64,000 bases of DNA, from the NCBI RefSeq assembly GCF_036898095.1, contig NC_090728.1:84402219-84466218 (forward strand). The letters run 5' to 3'. The translations under genes were made by a program, and so were the position numbers. Shown one piece after another: positions 20,365 to 30,577 of this stretch. Under the pieces are notes generated by a model, which had not been told where the DNA came from, searched no databases, and worked only from the letters and a program-made list of their open reading frames with translations. The DNA comes from Palaemon carinicauda (Eukaryota > Arthropoda > Malacostraca > Decapoda > Palaemonidae). Within the stretch, counting starts at the first letter, position 1. Each line of letters opens with the position of its first letter.

Positions 20365-20574
20365 TGTTGTGTAAGGGGGGGTTCGGGCCCCTGGGTAAGG
20401 ACACGGCTTTTAGCATAGGCTAGGTGGGTTTTTTAAGTTAGCTTCTCCCGTTGTACTCGTAGGTAAGGAAACTGTTGTGTAAGGGGGGGGGGGGTCCGGG
20501 GGGCGCAGCCCCCCTGGGTAAGGATACGGCTTTCAGCATAGGTTAGGTGGGTATTTTAAGTTAGCTTCTCCCGT
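20365..20574 (-). repeat. Two-copy GC-hairpin tandem repeat in LINE 3' region
   Basis: Two copies (20365-20451 and 20473-20574) run from TGTTGTGTAAGGGGG to GTTAGCTTCTCCCGT. The second contains the hairpin CCGGGGGGCGCAGCCCCCC. Confidence 0.8.
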
Positions 20575-20585
20575 CAAAATCGTTT

Positions 20586-23288
20586 TTAGAACGAGGGCCA
20601 CAGTTCAAAATATTCCCGTTTTCTACGGGATCTGGCCGTCACCCTACAAAGGCTCCCAAGTTTGTCCCAGGTTTTCTGGCCAAGCCTGTGAAACCAGACA
20701 TTAAGAGGCTCCAATTTGGAATAAGCATGTAATTCCCTAATTGTATTGTAATAGGGAGGGCTTTCTTTGTAGGCTCTCCTCAAAGCCCTAATTTGAATTG
20801 CCTGCATTTTATTAAGGGAAGTTTTGCTGATTGCTCCAAATATTATGGTGGGGTACTCTAACTGTGGCCTTACTAAAGATTTATATAAACGGAGTTGAGT
20901 TTTAGTTGATAAGTATTTAAATCGTAGCAATTTATCAAAAGTTTTTCTAGAAACAGCTATTCTCTCTTTGACGTGTGAAAGTATACCAGATTTCTTAAAG
21001 TTACACCCAAGTATTGTGGCCTTTTGTTTAAATGGAATTCTAACATTGTCAACAATGATTTCTGCAGGACTGCGAGCTGAAATGGGGAGGAGCTGGAATT
21101 TGTTCAAGTTTGTTGTTATTTTCCATTTCTTTTCGTAATTATTTACTTTTTGTATTTCCCTGACTGTTTTAATTTGCAGCATACGCTTGTTCTTATTAGG
21201 AATAGATATTACCTGGGTGTGGTCATCTGCAAACATGATTTGCAGACAACCTGGAGCAGGAGGAGGGGTGTCTCTGATATAAAAATTGTAAAGTGAAGGA
21301 GAGAGAACACTGCCCTGAGGAACACCAGATAGAAGTGGAAACTCTGGTCCAATATATTCTTTAATCTTGATCATGGCCACTCGATTATCAAGAAAGTTAC
21401 ACAATAGCCTAGTAGCTAGATTTGGGAGTTGTGCTTCTATGAATTTGTATTTAAGGCCCTCGTGCCATACCTTATCAAAAACTCGGCTGACATCCCTAGA
21501 TATTAGGTTACAACGACCCCCAAGATTTGACTTGACCGCAATGTATTCGTAAAGGCGAGCTAATGCAAGTTAGGTCCCTTTACCCCTTGTAAATCCGTAT
21601 TGATTGTTATTGATAAGTAAATTCTCCTCAAGGAAATCCTCCAATCTTTCTTTAATAATTTTCTCAAGTATCTTACCCAGTGTCTCTAATAAGGATATAG
21701 GTCTATAGTTAGAGACTGAGGTGAGGTCTCTGCCCTTTTTCCCCACAAAGGGAAGTATTGCTTTTTTTAAATAATCTGGCCAATAACCCATACTAAAAGT
21801 TTCATTAAAGATGTTGCAAAGAAAAGAGGGCATCGAATTTGGCAAATTACTAAGGATAAGCTTATTTACTTCAGACTGGCCTGGAGCTTTGTTTTTAAAA
21901 CTTTTGATTATTTTAATAATATCTTGAAGTTGAATAGGTTTGAGGAAAGGGCCATCTTCGTCAAGTCTCTCAAGATCTACTGAATCATAAGGTATTATAT
22001 GATCAGCATGTTCACGGATTGACTCAGTGACATGCTGTTCATGTCGTTGGTCAAACCTTAGATTTTCTATTGGGTCTATTCTAAAAATATTGGACCAGAA
22101 GCCTCTGAAGATCACCTCCTGATCTTGAGATGAATAGATCTTCTCGTTATTATGGGTGATGTATGCTATTGGTTGAGAAGTTAAGCCCAACAATTTCCTG
22201 ATCATGTTCCAAAATTTTGCAGGATCTTTATAAAAGCCTTCACATTTGTCTAACAGAGTCTCCCAAGTAGAATTAATGAGGTCAGTTGATTCTATTTTAA
22301 TCCGTTCTTGTATATTATGAATATACTCTAAAAGTTGATGTGTGGGGCCTCGGTTGTTAATTAATTCTAGGGCATGCTTAAAACGGATCTGAAGTAACTT
22401 TAGGAAATCTGTTTCTTTAGTATAAGGTAATATCCTGAAAGTTTTAAATGGGATATGGAGCTCTGAGGCTCCCTTGATCATCCTATACCAAAAAGCTATC
22501 TTATCGTCTATGTACGATTTATCTTTTAAGATGTTATCGGGTTCGTCAAAAGTAGAGAGAGAGTCATCAAGAGTGTCCTTAAAACGTTCCCAGTTCGCGT
22601 TGTTCAAATCTATAGTTGGATTAGCAACCACCATAATGGGTCTCACAGTAAGCTTAAAAATAATGGGAAGATGATCCGAAGTGGTTAAGGGGCCTTGAGT
22701 GAGGGAGTAATTAAACATATGAAATCTATTTGAAAGCAGAATATCTGGCTTAATAGAGGTTCTTCTGGTAAAATACTTATCAAAATCTGGTCCTAAGAAC
22801 CTTATAAGGTTTCTATTCAACAGGCCATTGATTAATGTGCCAATAGGGTTGATTCTGTTATAACCAAGGGCTGGATGAGCTGCATTAAGATCAGCCAGCA
22901 GATAGACAGGGATGTTACGTCTCATTAATGATAATATATCTTGCTGTGGAAATATTGGGTTTCTTGGGGGCAGATAGGTCGTGGCGACTAAAATTGGTCC
23001 CTGTACTGTCTGTATTTCGACAGCGATAAGATCGTGATTGAAACCATCAATTAACTTGACAGCAACATCCCGTCGAACTGCTATTGCTGTACCAGCCCCC
23101 TGTTCACCAGAGGTGTTGCACTGGAACACATTATAGTTCCAGATCTTGATACGGGTAGAGTCAGGAATTCCTGTTGAGTTAAGAAGTATGAGGTGAGGAG
23201 AGAGGGAGGAGTAGATATTAGCAAGTTCCTTACACCTGAGGAACGTCCACTTTAATACATTATGTTGAATCACTGTGAGGGAATCCAT
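20586..23288 (-). pseudogene. Jockey-like LINE ORF2: APE endonuclease and reverse transcriptase, one nonsense codon
   Basis: Starts at ATG 23288 (MDSLTVIQHNVLKW), whose A is the last base of the ORF1 stop (TAATG). The APE endonuclease covers about residues 1-215, with LLADLNAAHPALG and the catalytic-type SDHLPI. RT follows, with NYRPISLLETLGKILE, QYGFTRGKG, GVPQGSVLSP and the FADD box. The tail includes QLRLYKSLVRPQLEYP. One TAA at 21570-21572, right after the GKGT motif, splits an otherwise open 900-codon frame. The two open segments share that frame. In this superfamily the protein nicks target DNA and primes reverse transcription there. No RNase H domain is recognised. Confidence 0.9.
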
Positions 23289-23727
23289 TATGGTAATCGT
23301 CCTTTGGTCAGATCGAAGAAGCCTGATTTTATTCTACTGAACTTATCTGGAGTGATCCGGACAATCTTGGAGATGTATTTGTCCAGTTCAATAGAGCCAC
23401 TGTTAATGGATTGAACCACTGTGGAGTTAGCTAACTTTTCAGTGTATAAGTATTTCATAGTTTTGGTCTCAAAAATCAATTTCTTAATTTGGTCATGAGA
23501 TGCGGATTTAGGGGGGTTTGATAAATTGATGGAAGTATACAATTTTAGACCAACCTTAGGAGGTGCTAGATTCATTGGAGGAAGGGGAGGGAGAGCAGTA
23601 GCTCCTAGCAATTCAGTGTCCAGAGGTTCAGAAGTTGAGGTAGAGGGCTGTGGTTGTCTTTTTGCAGGATTAGCAGGCTCTGATATATCCGAATCTGTGT
23701 CACTCAGTGCTCTTTTCCTATTGGCTT
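23288..23727 (-). pseudogene. Jockey-like LINE ORF1, C-terminal fragment
   Basis: The LINE is cut at its 5' end. The open frame runs on from host-arm sequence, so codons upstream of about 23727 are not ORF1. The remaining part has a low-complexity Ser/Pro/Thr segment, then LGATALPPLPP and a conserved C-terminal block ending LTKGRLP. The block is collinear with ORF1 of the LINE at 59046-59744 (LGATAIASAPS ...). The stop codon overlaps the ORF2 start. Confidence 0.8.
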
Positions 23728-23915
23728 TAGTGCTATGTACTGCACTGTAGCCTTGCTGTGTCCTGTATATAGTGTACCCGTGTGCGCATGTACTATACAC
23801 TTACTGATTATATGTATTCATTTAATTACAAACAACTCATTTTGTGATAAAACCAAGTAGAAACAATAATAGGCAGTACTTGGTATGTTAATTATCGGAG
23901 CGTAGGCAATGGGCA

Positions 23916-24270
23916 GTGAGCTATGTTAGGAGTTATAATACAGGGGAACTAATATGCACTGAGAGCCCTTTTTCAAATGAGATGGTGAAAGTGTGCACAT
24001 TAAAGCAATACCACTCTCCCCACAGCACTGATTTTTGCAGAAATATACTGGAGAACCATCTTGTACCTATTCCAGCACTCTTGCCACAAGTACCAAAGGA
24101 TTTGGATATCTTGGGCTTTTGCAGTTGCAAAACTTCCAAGTGTCAGACCACTAGATGCTCCTGTGTGAAAGCAGATGTTCTATGTACGATCAACTGATGG
24201 ATGTGATCAAGTAAACACTGATATTGAAAATGAAGAAAGTGGAAGTGAAAGTGAAGAATGTAACTTTTGA
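23916..24270 (+). pseudogene. Cys-rich protein fragment
   Basis: The 93-codon frame contains GFCSCKTSKCQTTRCSCVKAD, a CxC ... C ... CxC pattern like the cysteine-rich tails found in some transposon proteins. In another frame just downstream an acidic tail (NEESGSESEECNF) ends at TGA. It looks like the C-terminal remnant of a larger protein, interrupted by a stop and frameshift. The inverted copy is at 43690-44039. The protein family is not identified. Confidence 0.45.
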
Positions 24271-24494
24271 TTTGTGCCATTGTGCATCTTTCTTCATTCG
24301 AACTTCTCTTCCTTCTGCCATGTAAATGCAAATTATTGAGCAAGCTGAACTTGCATATACTCCCAATGTTTCTGAAAATTACATGTATTTTTTATTATTG
24401 AAATTGAAAGCGGTGAAAATTCTTCTTCCCAGTTTTGAGTCATGATGAACACAAGCAATGACAGTTATCACCATCAGCCCATACATCATTCATT

Positions 24495-24560
24495 CATTCA
24501 CGTAGATTGCCATGCCTATAGCATGACACAGGCTTTTGTCGTAAGACAGCCGGTAAACGA
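24495..24560 (-). repeat. Stem-loop 3' end with (ATTC)n tail, left-arm gag-like element
   Basis: On the minus strand: GCTGTCTTACGACAAAAGCC, then the CATGCTATAGGCATG hairpin and GGCAATCTAC, followed by a (GAAT)n tail at 24484-24498. Confidence 0.85.
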
Positions 24561-25040
24561 TTGGTTCTGTAAAGGGAGAACTCCAGAGGAGTAAAAAATT
24601 GTATTATCAAAAGGGAATGTTAGTTTTTGAAAGGGAGAAGTTAGTTAGATTAAAAGGGTTAGGAACAGGAAAAAGGATGAAGGATGAGGGGTAAGGATGA
24701 TGAATGAAGGATGGGAATGACAAGACGTGAAAGGGGCAGAAAGTAACCCGAAAAAGGGGACTCCTTTTTAGGTCCACGAAAGAAAGTTTTTAGTTAGAGA
24801 AAAATTATTGATAGTAGCAAGTCCCAGTAAGTAGGAGAGACTGGGAGAGGAGAGAAGAATTTTCAGTAGGAGAAAATAAGAGTAGGCTTAAGCAAAGAGG
24901 CTCATTCCTGCTCTATGTTAATTTGGAAAAGGTAATTGAGGAGGTTAGAAGGATTGGGTAGGTTATGTGAGAGGGGGGAGGGGCCCAGTTCTGTACCACG
25001 CTCGGTAAGTTAGTACGAGAGAGGCCCCTCAAGGATCAGT

Positions 25041-26638
25041 TTATCCCTGCAACTGGAAATGTTGCAGGAATTGCTGTAAGGTGGAGGTTGAGGTTAAGGA
25101 GAGGACTCTGGCAAGGATCTGGAAGGCAATGGGTATGAGGTCTTGCAAGGTGAGGGACTCAATTTCTTGAGACAAGGTTTGGGTAGGGAATGAGGATGAG
25201 GGTTGTTGCTGATCCTTTTGAGGAGCAGTTGCAGGTAGGTGCTGGTCCTTTTGGGGAACAGTTGCAGGCCGTTGCTGGTCCTTTTTAGGACCAGTTGCAG
25301 GTGTAGACGCAGGAGCAGTAGCTAGCTGACGTTGTCTTCTCTGGCGAGGAGTTCTCTGTTCTTTAGGTAATTGGGTTGGTGCTGGTTTGTTTTGGTTTGA
25401 AGAGGATGTATTCTTCATAGCTGCTATCCTCTTGAGACGCTCTGGGCAGCGCTTATTCCAAGCATGGTGTGGCTTAGAACAATTGGGGCACTTGGATGTG
25501 GTTTGTCGACCTTCTTTGTGGGCCTTAATGCACACTTCTGTGCTATGTCGCTGGCTGCAGACACCGCAGATAATGGGGCCTCTGCAATCTTCTTTATGAT
25601 GTCCAAAGCGTTGGCATATGTAACATCGAAGGGGCTCAGGTGTATAATCCTTGATGGGGAAGGTACCCCAGACTCCTAAGTCCAGTTTGGAAGGAACTGG
25701 ACCTATAAAGGTGGCGATGAGACGTCGAACAGGAACGTCATCTTTGCTTGTGCAGCGAACAGCACAGTCAATGTTGCTGCACGACATTGCAATGGAGATA
25801 GGCATCGACACAGGATACCTGGTAATGACTGCTTTCTTCCTGATGAAAGCAGGATCCAGCAGCGTTAAGGTGGGGTCTTCCTGAAGGAATCTGGCTATCT
25901 CCACGTCCTTGGGGTAGATGATAAGGTCACCTTTCCTTTTGGGTCTTGCAGTGAGTTGCATGCCTGGCTTGGCAGCCATGGCAGCAACAGAGGCATAGGA
26001 GAGTGTGGTGGTTTGCCTGTGAAAGTCGAAATTTTGGCAGAGGCTTCTTTTGCTGTGTAGCTGGGATGTTCTCTTGTATGGCAGTGGCTTCTTGCAGGAG
26101 TGTCTGGAGGCAATCTGTGCAGTCGCAGTCCGTGGAGTGGGCCCCTTGTTCGGTCTCCATGGCGTTGGAGGACTCAGGCACGTGGGATGAAGGATGACTG
26201 CTGCTGCAATTGACTGCTGTGAAGTTGAAGGGACAGGCAAGGATAAGTCTGTGCTCTCAATCCTTGGAGTCACTGATGGCGATGGTGGGGCTGATTCTAG
26301 AGCTGGTGAAAGTTTTTCAGGAGTCTTTCTTCTCTTGGGAGAGGGTGTAGTCCCTTCCCTGGGAGCTTCTGCCTTTTGAGTAAGTTTTGTGTACGTAATA
26401 ATATTGGTAGATGCATCCTTACACCCCTCACATTTACATCTGACATGATGATTGTATACAGCTGGGTCGAATGTGAGGGTAGTTTCTTTGGCAATGGTGT
26501 CAAATGTGTAGGCACGTCGCCGTTGGTATGCTTCACAGTTGTTGCAGTTACAGTCCAGACTATTAAAGTAGTCCTCACAGTGTCTGGAGTCTTCACGATA
26601 AATGCTCCATCCCGTTTTCCCAGATGAAAAACGGACAT
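25041..26638 (-). pseudogene. Gag-like ORF1 protein with CxCxxC motifs and three zinc knuckles (left copy)
   Basis: Starts MSVFHLGKR at 26638. One base missing near 26615 shifts the frame compared with the right-arm copy. Past that point the sequence encodes CNCNNCEAYQRRR, CKCEGC and CDCTDC, three CxCxxC motifs. A conserved middle block follows (GDLIIYPKD, LLDPAFIRKKAV, YPVSMPISIAMSCSN), then three zinc knuckles: CX2CX4HX4C in CYICQRFGHHKEDC, CX2CX3HX4C in CGVCSQRHSTEVC, and CX2CX4HX5C in CPNCSKPHHAWNKRC. The tail is rich in Gln, Pro and Ala with KKDQQRPATV-like repeats. Three CCHC knuckles are typical of ORF1 in Jockey- and I-type LINEs. The N-terminal motifs are unfamiliar to me. Confidence 0.78.
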
Positions 26639-27839
26639 TGTGGCGAAACTCTACGGGGATTGCAGTGAAAATGTCACCCCCGGGAGGTTATCCAAGTGTT
26701 GAACATAGGCGATGTGTCTATAGTCCAGGCGAGGAGTTGTTGTCAGCACCGAGTCTAAAACGAAACTGCCCATACATCAAGAAATGCCAAGTAATATTAG
26801 CCAAGTGCACCATAGAAGTCTATTTCATTAATCATTATACTAAATTATCATATTAGTGAATTTTGTGTGATGAAGAATATAGTATTCATTTAGCTGAAGT
26901 GAATGTACTTATTCACTATATCAGTGAATTAGGAATTGATCTCTGTCAAACTGAGTGTTCAAATTAATAAACTTAATGTGTAAACCTATATTTATAAGCA
27001 TTTCATACTTAAATGTGCTTTGTCATATGAACGTTCACTATTTCACTTTTGAAAGCCATCATCTTGTATTTTAATCTGGTGTAATTTAGGTTATAGGTTA
27101 ATTGACAAGTAAATTCAAAGTACGTAAAGTTGGGATTTTTCTTTAAACGTTTTCTTTTTTATACACAATTCTGTTCCTGTAAGCTCCTCCAAAGTTTTCT
27201 TAAAACTGCCGTATGGTCTCTCTTAACAGAAAAACTAGTTGCATTGACCCTTTTAACACATTTTTTTCTTAACATTTTATTCTATAGAGGTTTGTGATAG
27301 GTTTGCAAATAAGGAGTTATGGGGCTAGGTCGTCATCATACATAGCCTACATTCCGCTAAAAAATCTATTGTCCACCTCTAAGAAATATGAATCATTAGA
27401 ATGTTATAGTTTCTAGGCCTGTATTTCCATATCTTCTTTACAAAAAAATCTCTAGATATGAAATGTTACTTTGAAGAATTATATACAGGATATTCAGTTC
27501 TCTCATAAAATCTATTCTAAAGTTACTTTCACATAATTAGGTATTGAAACCAGTAAAGTTTTATTCGGTATTTATGAAGAATTGCATCCATAAGCATTGA
27601 AACATTTATTTTTTTTTTAGAAATTATTTATATGTTGTAAATGATACAAAGGCTTTATTGAACTGATCTCTTTAAATTTCCTCATGATTAATATAATAAT
27701 AAAGAAATTATAACCACGATATTGCTGAAATGTTCATAATTTTTAGAATTATTTACATAATAATTCTTGTTCTTCATAATTATCACAAGTCAAAGGAAGG
27801 GATAGTTTGAAAACCTCTAGTTGTGACAATATCAGATAT

Positions 27840-28017
27840 GACAAAAATACTGTTAACACGCCTATTACCATATGAGGTAAACGAGTCAGTCGGCGTATTT
27901 ACGTGAATATGTTTCACTCCACAGCAACCAAAATACGATTCCAACTTGGTCGCGCGATCTGGGAATCTTCACATTGCACAGCGCCAAGTGAGAATATTCC
28001 AACACTGCAGATTCTGA
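27840..28017. repeat. Left margin of direct duplication B
   Basis: Similarity to 49775-49950 begins around 27848 (CTGTTAACAC). The segment has no identified gene. Confidence 0.6.
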
Positions 28018-28540
28018 GATGGGTCGCAACATATCCACTCCTTCATCTCCTAATGCTTTCCATGGCTCCACAGGAATCATGTCTGGTCCAGTTGCCTTCC
28101 CAGTCTTCATCTTCCTCAGTGCATTTATTACCTCTTGCCTAGAGAACCTTATTACCATGCCAAAGTTCAACTGCCCATCCTCTCTTTATAATCTATCATT
28201 TTCTTCATTTAATAGCTGTTCAAAATATTCTTTCCATCTCTTTACAATGTCTTCTTCCTTTCTAAATACTACACCATCTTGATTTTTTTATTTGTTTGAT
28301 GTGTTTAATATCTTTGGTGCTCTTATTTCTAGTCTTTGATAGCTTGATCATATTGTTTAATCCTTCCTTTATCCACAGCTCATTATACACATCATCATAT
28401 GCCATTGCTTTAGCTTGGGCTACTACCTTCTTCACCACCTTGTTTTTCTCTCTGAACCTCTCTCTGTCTTCCCTTGACTGTGACTCTTCCCATCTCTTCT
28501 TTGCCTTCTTCTTTGTGACAAAAGAATATCACTGAGATTA
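28018..28540 (-). pseudogene. RTE-like LINE fragment: region before RT and first RT motifs, inverted
   Basis: The minus-strand translation gives the linker typical of RTE elements (VKRWKEYFEQLLNEEN). It continues with SRQEVINALRKMKTGKATGPDMIP, broken here as SRQEVINALRKMK and TGKATGPDMIP, the RT segment with the KAxGPD motif, up to GVDML. Beyond that similarity is lost. One stop interrupts it near 28188. It abuts the plus-strand 3' part of the same family at 28541. Confidence 0.82.
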
Positions 28541-28991
28541 AAAGGAAAATTTCATAAGACGGTGGTAAGAACAGCAATGCTATATGAAACGGAAACAGCA
28601 AGCATGAGGAAGACACATGAGACGATGGATGTGGCAGAAATGAGAATGCTTATGTGGATGTCTGGGATGACAAGAGAGAATCGGATAAGAAATGACTACA
28701 TAAGGGGGTCGACAAAGGTGGTGGAAATATCAAAGAAAGTGCAGGAAGGGAGGCTGCAATGGTATGGACACCTGATGAGGAGAGATGAGGAAGACGTTGG
28801 GAGACATACTATGGAGATGTAGGTTCAAGGAAGAAGAAGAAGAGGGAGTTGAAGAAAGAGATGGAGGGACTGTGTGAGAGGAGACTTACAGGAGAAGGGA
28901 ATTGATGAGGCGGAAGGCAGAATAGAAAAAGATGGAAACGGCTGGTCCGCAACGGCAACCCCATTTAAAAATGGGAACCAGCTGGGAAGAA

Positions 28992-29022
<31 letters not shown>
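28541..29022 (+). pseudogene. RTE-like LINE C-terminal fragment with (GA)n tail
   Basis: The plus-strand frame has the RTE C-terminal signature: MRMLMWMSGMTRENRIRND, IRGSTKV and GRLQWYGHLMRRDEE. After frame changes comes a NGNQLGRR-like end, then (GA)n at 28994-29022. The RT core with the YADD box is absent between this and the inverted 5' part. Confidence 0.85.
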
Positions 29023-29026
<4 letters not shown>

Positions 29027-29118
29027 CGGCTAGGCAATGTTTTATCGTGATAGATAGTCTTTTTATATGTACAGTTAAGTAAATCATTCCATATTCTAAA
29101 TAAAATTTATTTTCTGTG

Positions 29119-30028
29119 CTATACAGTACGGTATACTTTACCCTTGCTGCAAGATGTGGCGATGGAGATGGGCATGGTGATTAGATATATATCTATGACT
29201 GCTTTACTCTGGATAAGGGCGGGGTCAAGCAGTGCCAAGGCTGGTTCTTCCTGGAGACATCTGGCAGTTTCCTGGTCCTTTGGGGAGATGATAAGGTCTC
29301 CTTTCTGGTTTGGTCTGGTTTCGAGTTGTATACCAGGCTTTGCAGCCATGGCAGCAACGGTAGCGTATGAGATGGAGCTGTCAGTTTGATGTAATTTGAA
29401 TTTTGGCAGTGGGTTCTTGGTTTCTTTTGGAGCTGGAATGCTGGCAGCAATGGCAGAGGCTTCGTTCAGGAGTTGAGTAAGGAAGACAGTGCAGTTATAG
29501 TCCAGGGAATGGTTTCCCTAAGGGACTGACTGGGTCTCAGCAGAATCTGTTTCCATGGCTGTGGAAGTCTCAGGCGCCAAGGTTGGAGGGGTAACTGTAG
29601 CTGCAACTCTCTGCAGTGGAGTTGAAGGTGCAGACAAGGATTGAAGAGTATTTTCAGGCCTTGGAGTTGTGACAGGTGATGACTGGGGTGTGGGAGGCAC
29701 TGGAGAAGGGCATTCAGGGCTCTTCCTTCGCTTTAAGGGATGTGTGTCCTATTCCCTGGTGGCTTTAATGGTTCTGTAGTGCTTCAGGATCTTGTCAGAG
29801 GCAATTTTGCACTGCTGGCAGCTACATCTCATGTTATGAGTTGGCAGTGATTTGTCAGAAAAATCGGTAGTTCTGAGGCCTACTTAGCTGAAAAGTTGCG
29901 CTCTTCTTTGTGAATAGGCAATACAGCTATCACAGTTGCAGGGGGCGTCAATGTAGCGGTCCCTGCAGTAGTGTTGTCCGTCAGGAGACAGGTGCCATGT
30001 CCAGTCTCCAAGGTGGAAGACGGGCATG
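29119..30028 (-). pseudogene. Gag-like ORF1 fragment, type C (first copy)
   Basis: Starts at ATG 30028 (MPVFHLGDWTW) after AGAGTTTCGTCACC, a leader closely matching that of type A (AGAGTTTCGCCACA). It encodes CNCDSCIAYSQRRA and CSCQQC, then a Pro/Thr/Ser linker and the conserved middle block (GDLIISPKD, LLDPALIQSKAV). It stops at about 29145, before the zinc knuckles. In-frame stops lie near 29885, 29750 and 29518. Type C lies directly downstream of the type B 3' end on the same strand. Confidence 0.72.
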
Positions 30029-30104
30029 GTGACGAAACTCTAAGATCAGCACACTTAGCAAGAAAGAGAGAGAGAGAGATGTTGTCGGCGCGAGAGCTCG
30101 GCTG

Positions 30105-30175
30105 ATTCCTCGTTCGTTCATACGTTCGTTCTAGATTGTCCGGGCATTGTGCCCGGACTGGGGCTCTTAAGACTC
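30105..30175 (-). repeat. Stem-loop 3' end of type B gag-like element, GAAC-rich tail
   Basis: On the minus strand: AAGAGCCCCA, the perfect hairpin GTCCGGGCACAATGCCCGGAC, split as GTCCGGGC / ACAAT / GCCCGGAC, then AATCTA and a degenerate (GAAC)n tail. The leader of gag-like C follows immediately. Confidence 0.8.
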
Positions 30176-30577
30176 GAAGTCATATCCCTAAAACAGGTGC
30201 AGCGCCAACCTTACGATCGGTTCCGCAATTACAAGTTCTCGGCTCTCAAGAGACTTATTCTTTCAAATCAGTAGCTGTTTGCAGAGCTGTTCCACTCAAT
30301 AATTGGTAATCAGTTTGCTCAAACAGCAAGCTTCAACACAACAACCTCACCTGCCCGGGATTACAGTCGCTCAGCTCCTTGAGCATAACTATAAGTAGGG
30401 AGGTGCGGCTGCTCAGCACTGAGAGCATAACTGCCAGGGGGACCAGGAAACCAGGTCCATACTGGAACCGAAGGGAAAATTTTTAGTAATAGGTACAAGT
30501 AGCGACAGTAGCAAGTCCCAGTGAGTAGAAGAGACTGGGAGAGGAGAGAAGAAACTTTAGTAGCAGAGAAAAGTTGC

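Larger units (their letters stand above)
19719..23727 (-). mobile_element. 5'-truncated Jockey-like LINE, present only in the left arm
   Basis: About 4 kb on the minus strand: the end of ORF1, ORF2 with APE endonuclease and RT, and a 3' region of about 870 bp. The other arm has no such sequence at the equivalent point (about 44219-44230). TAGTACT (19712-19718) and TAGTGCT (23728-23734) flank the insert, while the empty site has a single TAGTGCT, giving a candidate 7-bp target duplication with one mismatch. The 3' end lacks a poly(A) tail. The insertion postdates the inverted duplication. Confidence 0.85.
24484..26790 (-). mobile_element. ORF1-only LINE-like element, left-arm copy (type A)
   Basis: On the minus strand: a leader, a gag-like ORF (26638-25041), a 3' region of about 480 bp and the stem-loop end with its GAAT tail. 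No RT or endonuclease sequence lies between the gag stop and the 3' end. The element is complete at its 3' end, so the missing ORF2 is not a simple 5' truncation. Confidence 0.7.
16402..27812 (+). repeat. Left arm of large inverted repeat
   Basis: Matches the reverse complement of 39677-47528 in collinear order throughout: DIRS derivative, short ORFs, Cys-rich fragment, gag-like element and AT-rich end. Removing a LINE of about 4.0 kb (19719-23727) leaves about 7.4 kb, equal to the right arm once its 466-bp foldback insertion and target duplication are removed. Scattered substitutions and small indels separate the arms, so they are old enough to have diverged. The outer boundary cuts through a DIRS terminal repeat. 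Confidence 0.92.

Noticed and set aside
28296..28616. Frames rich in Leu/Phe or Glu/Arg
   Set aside because: Shadows of the inverted RTE linker region on the opposite strand.
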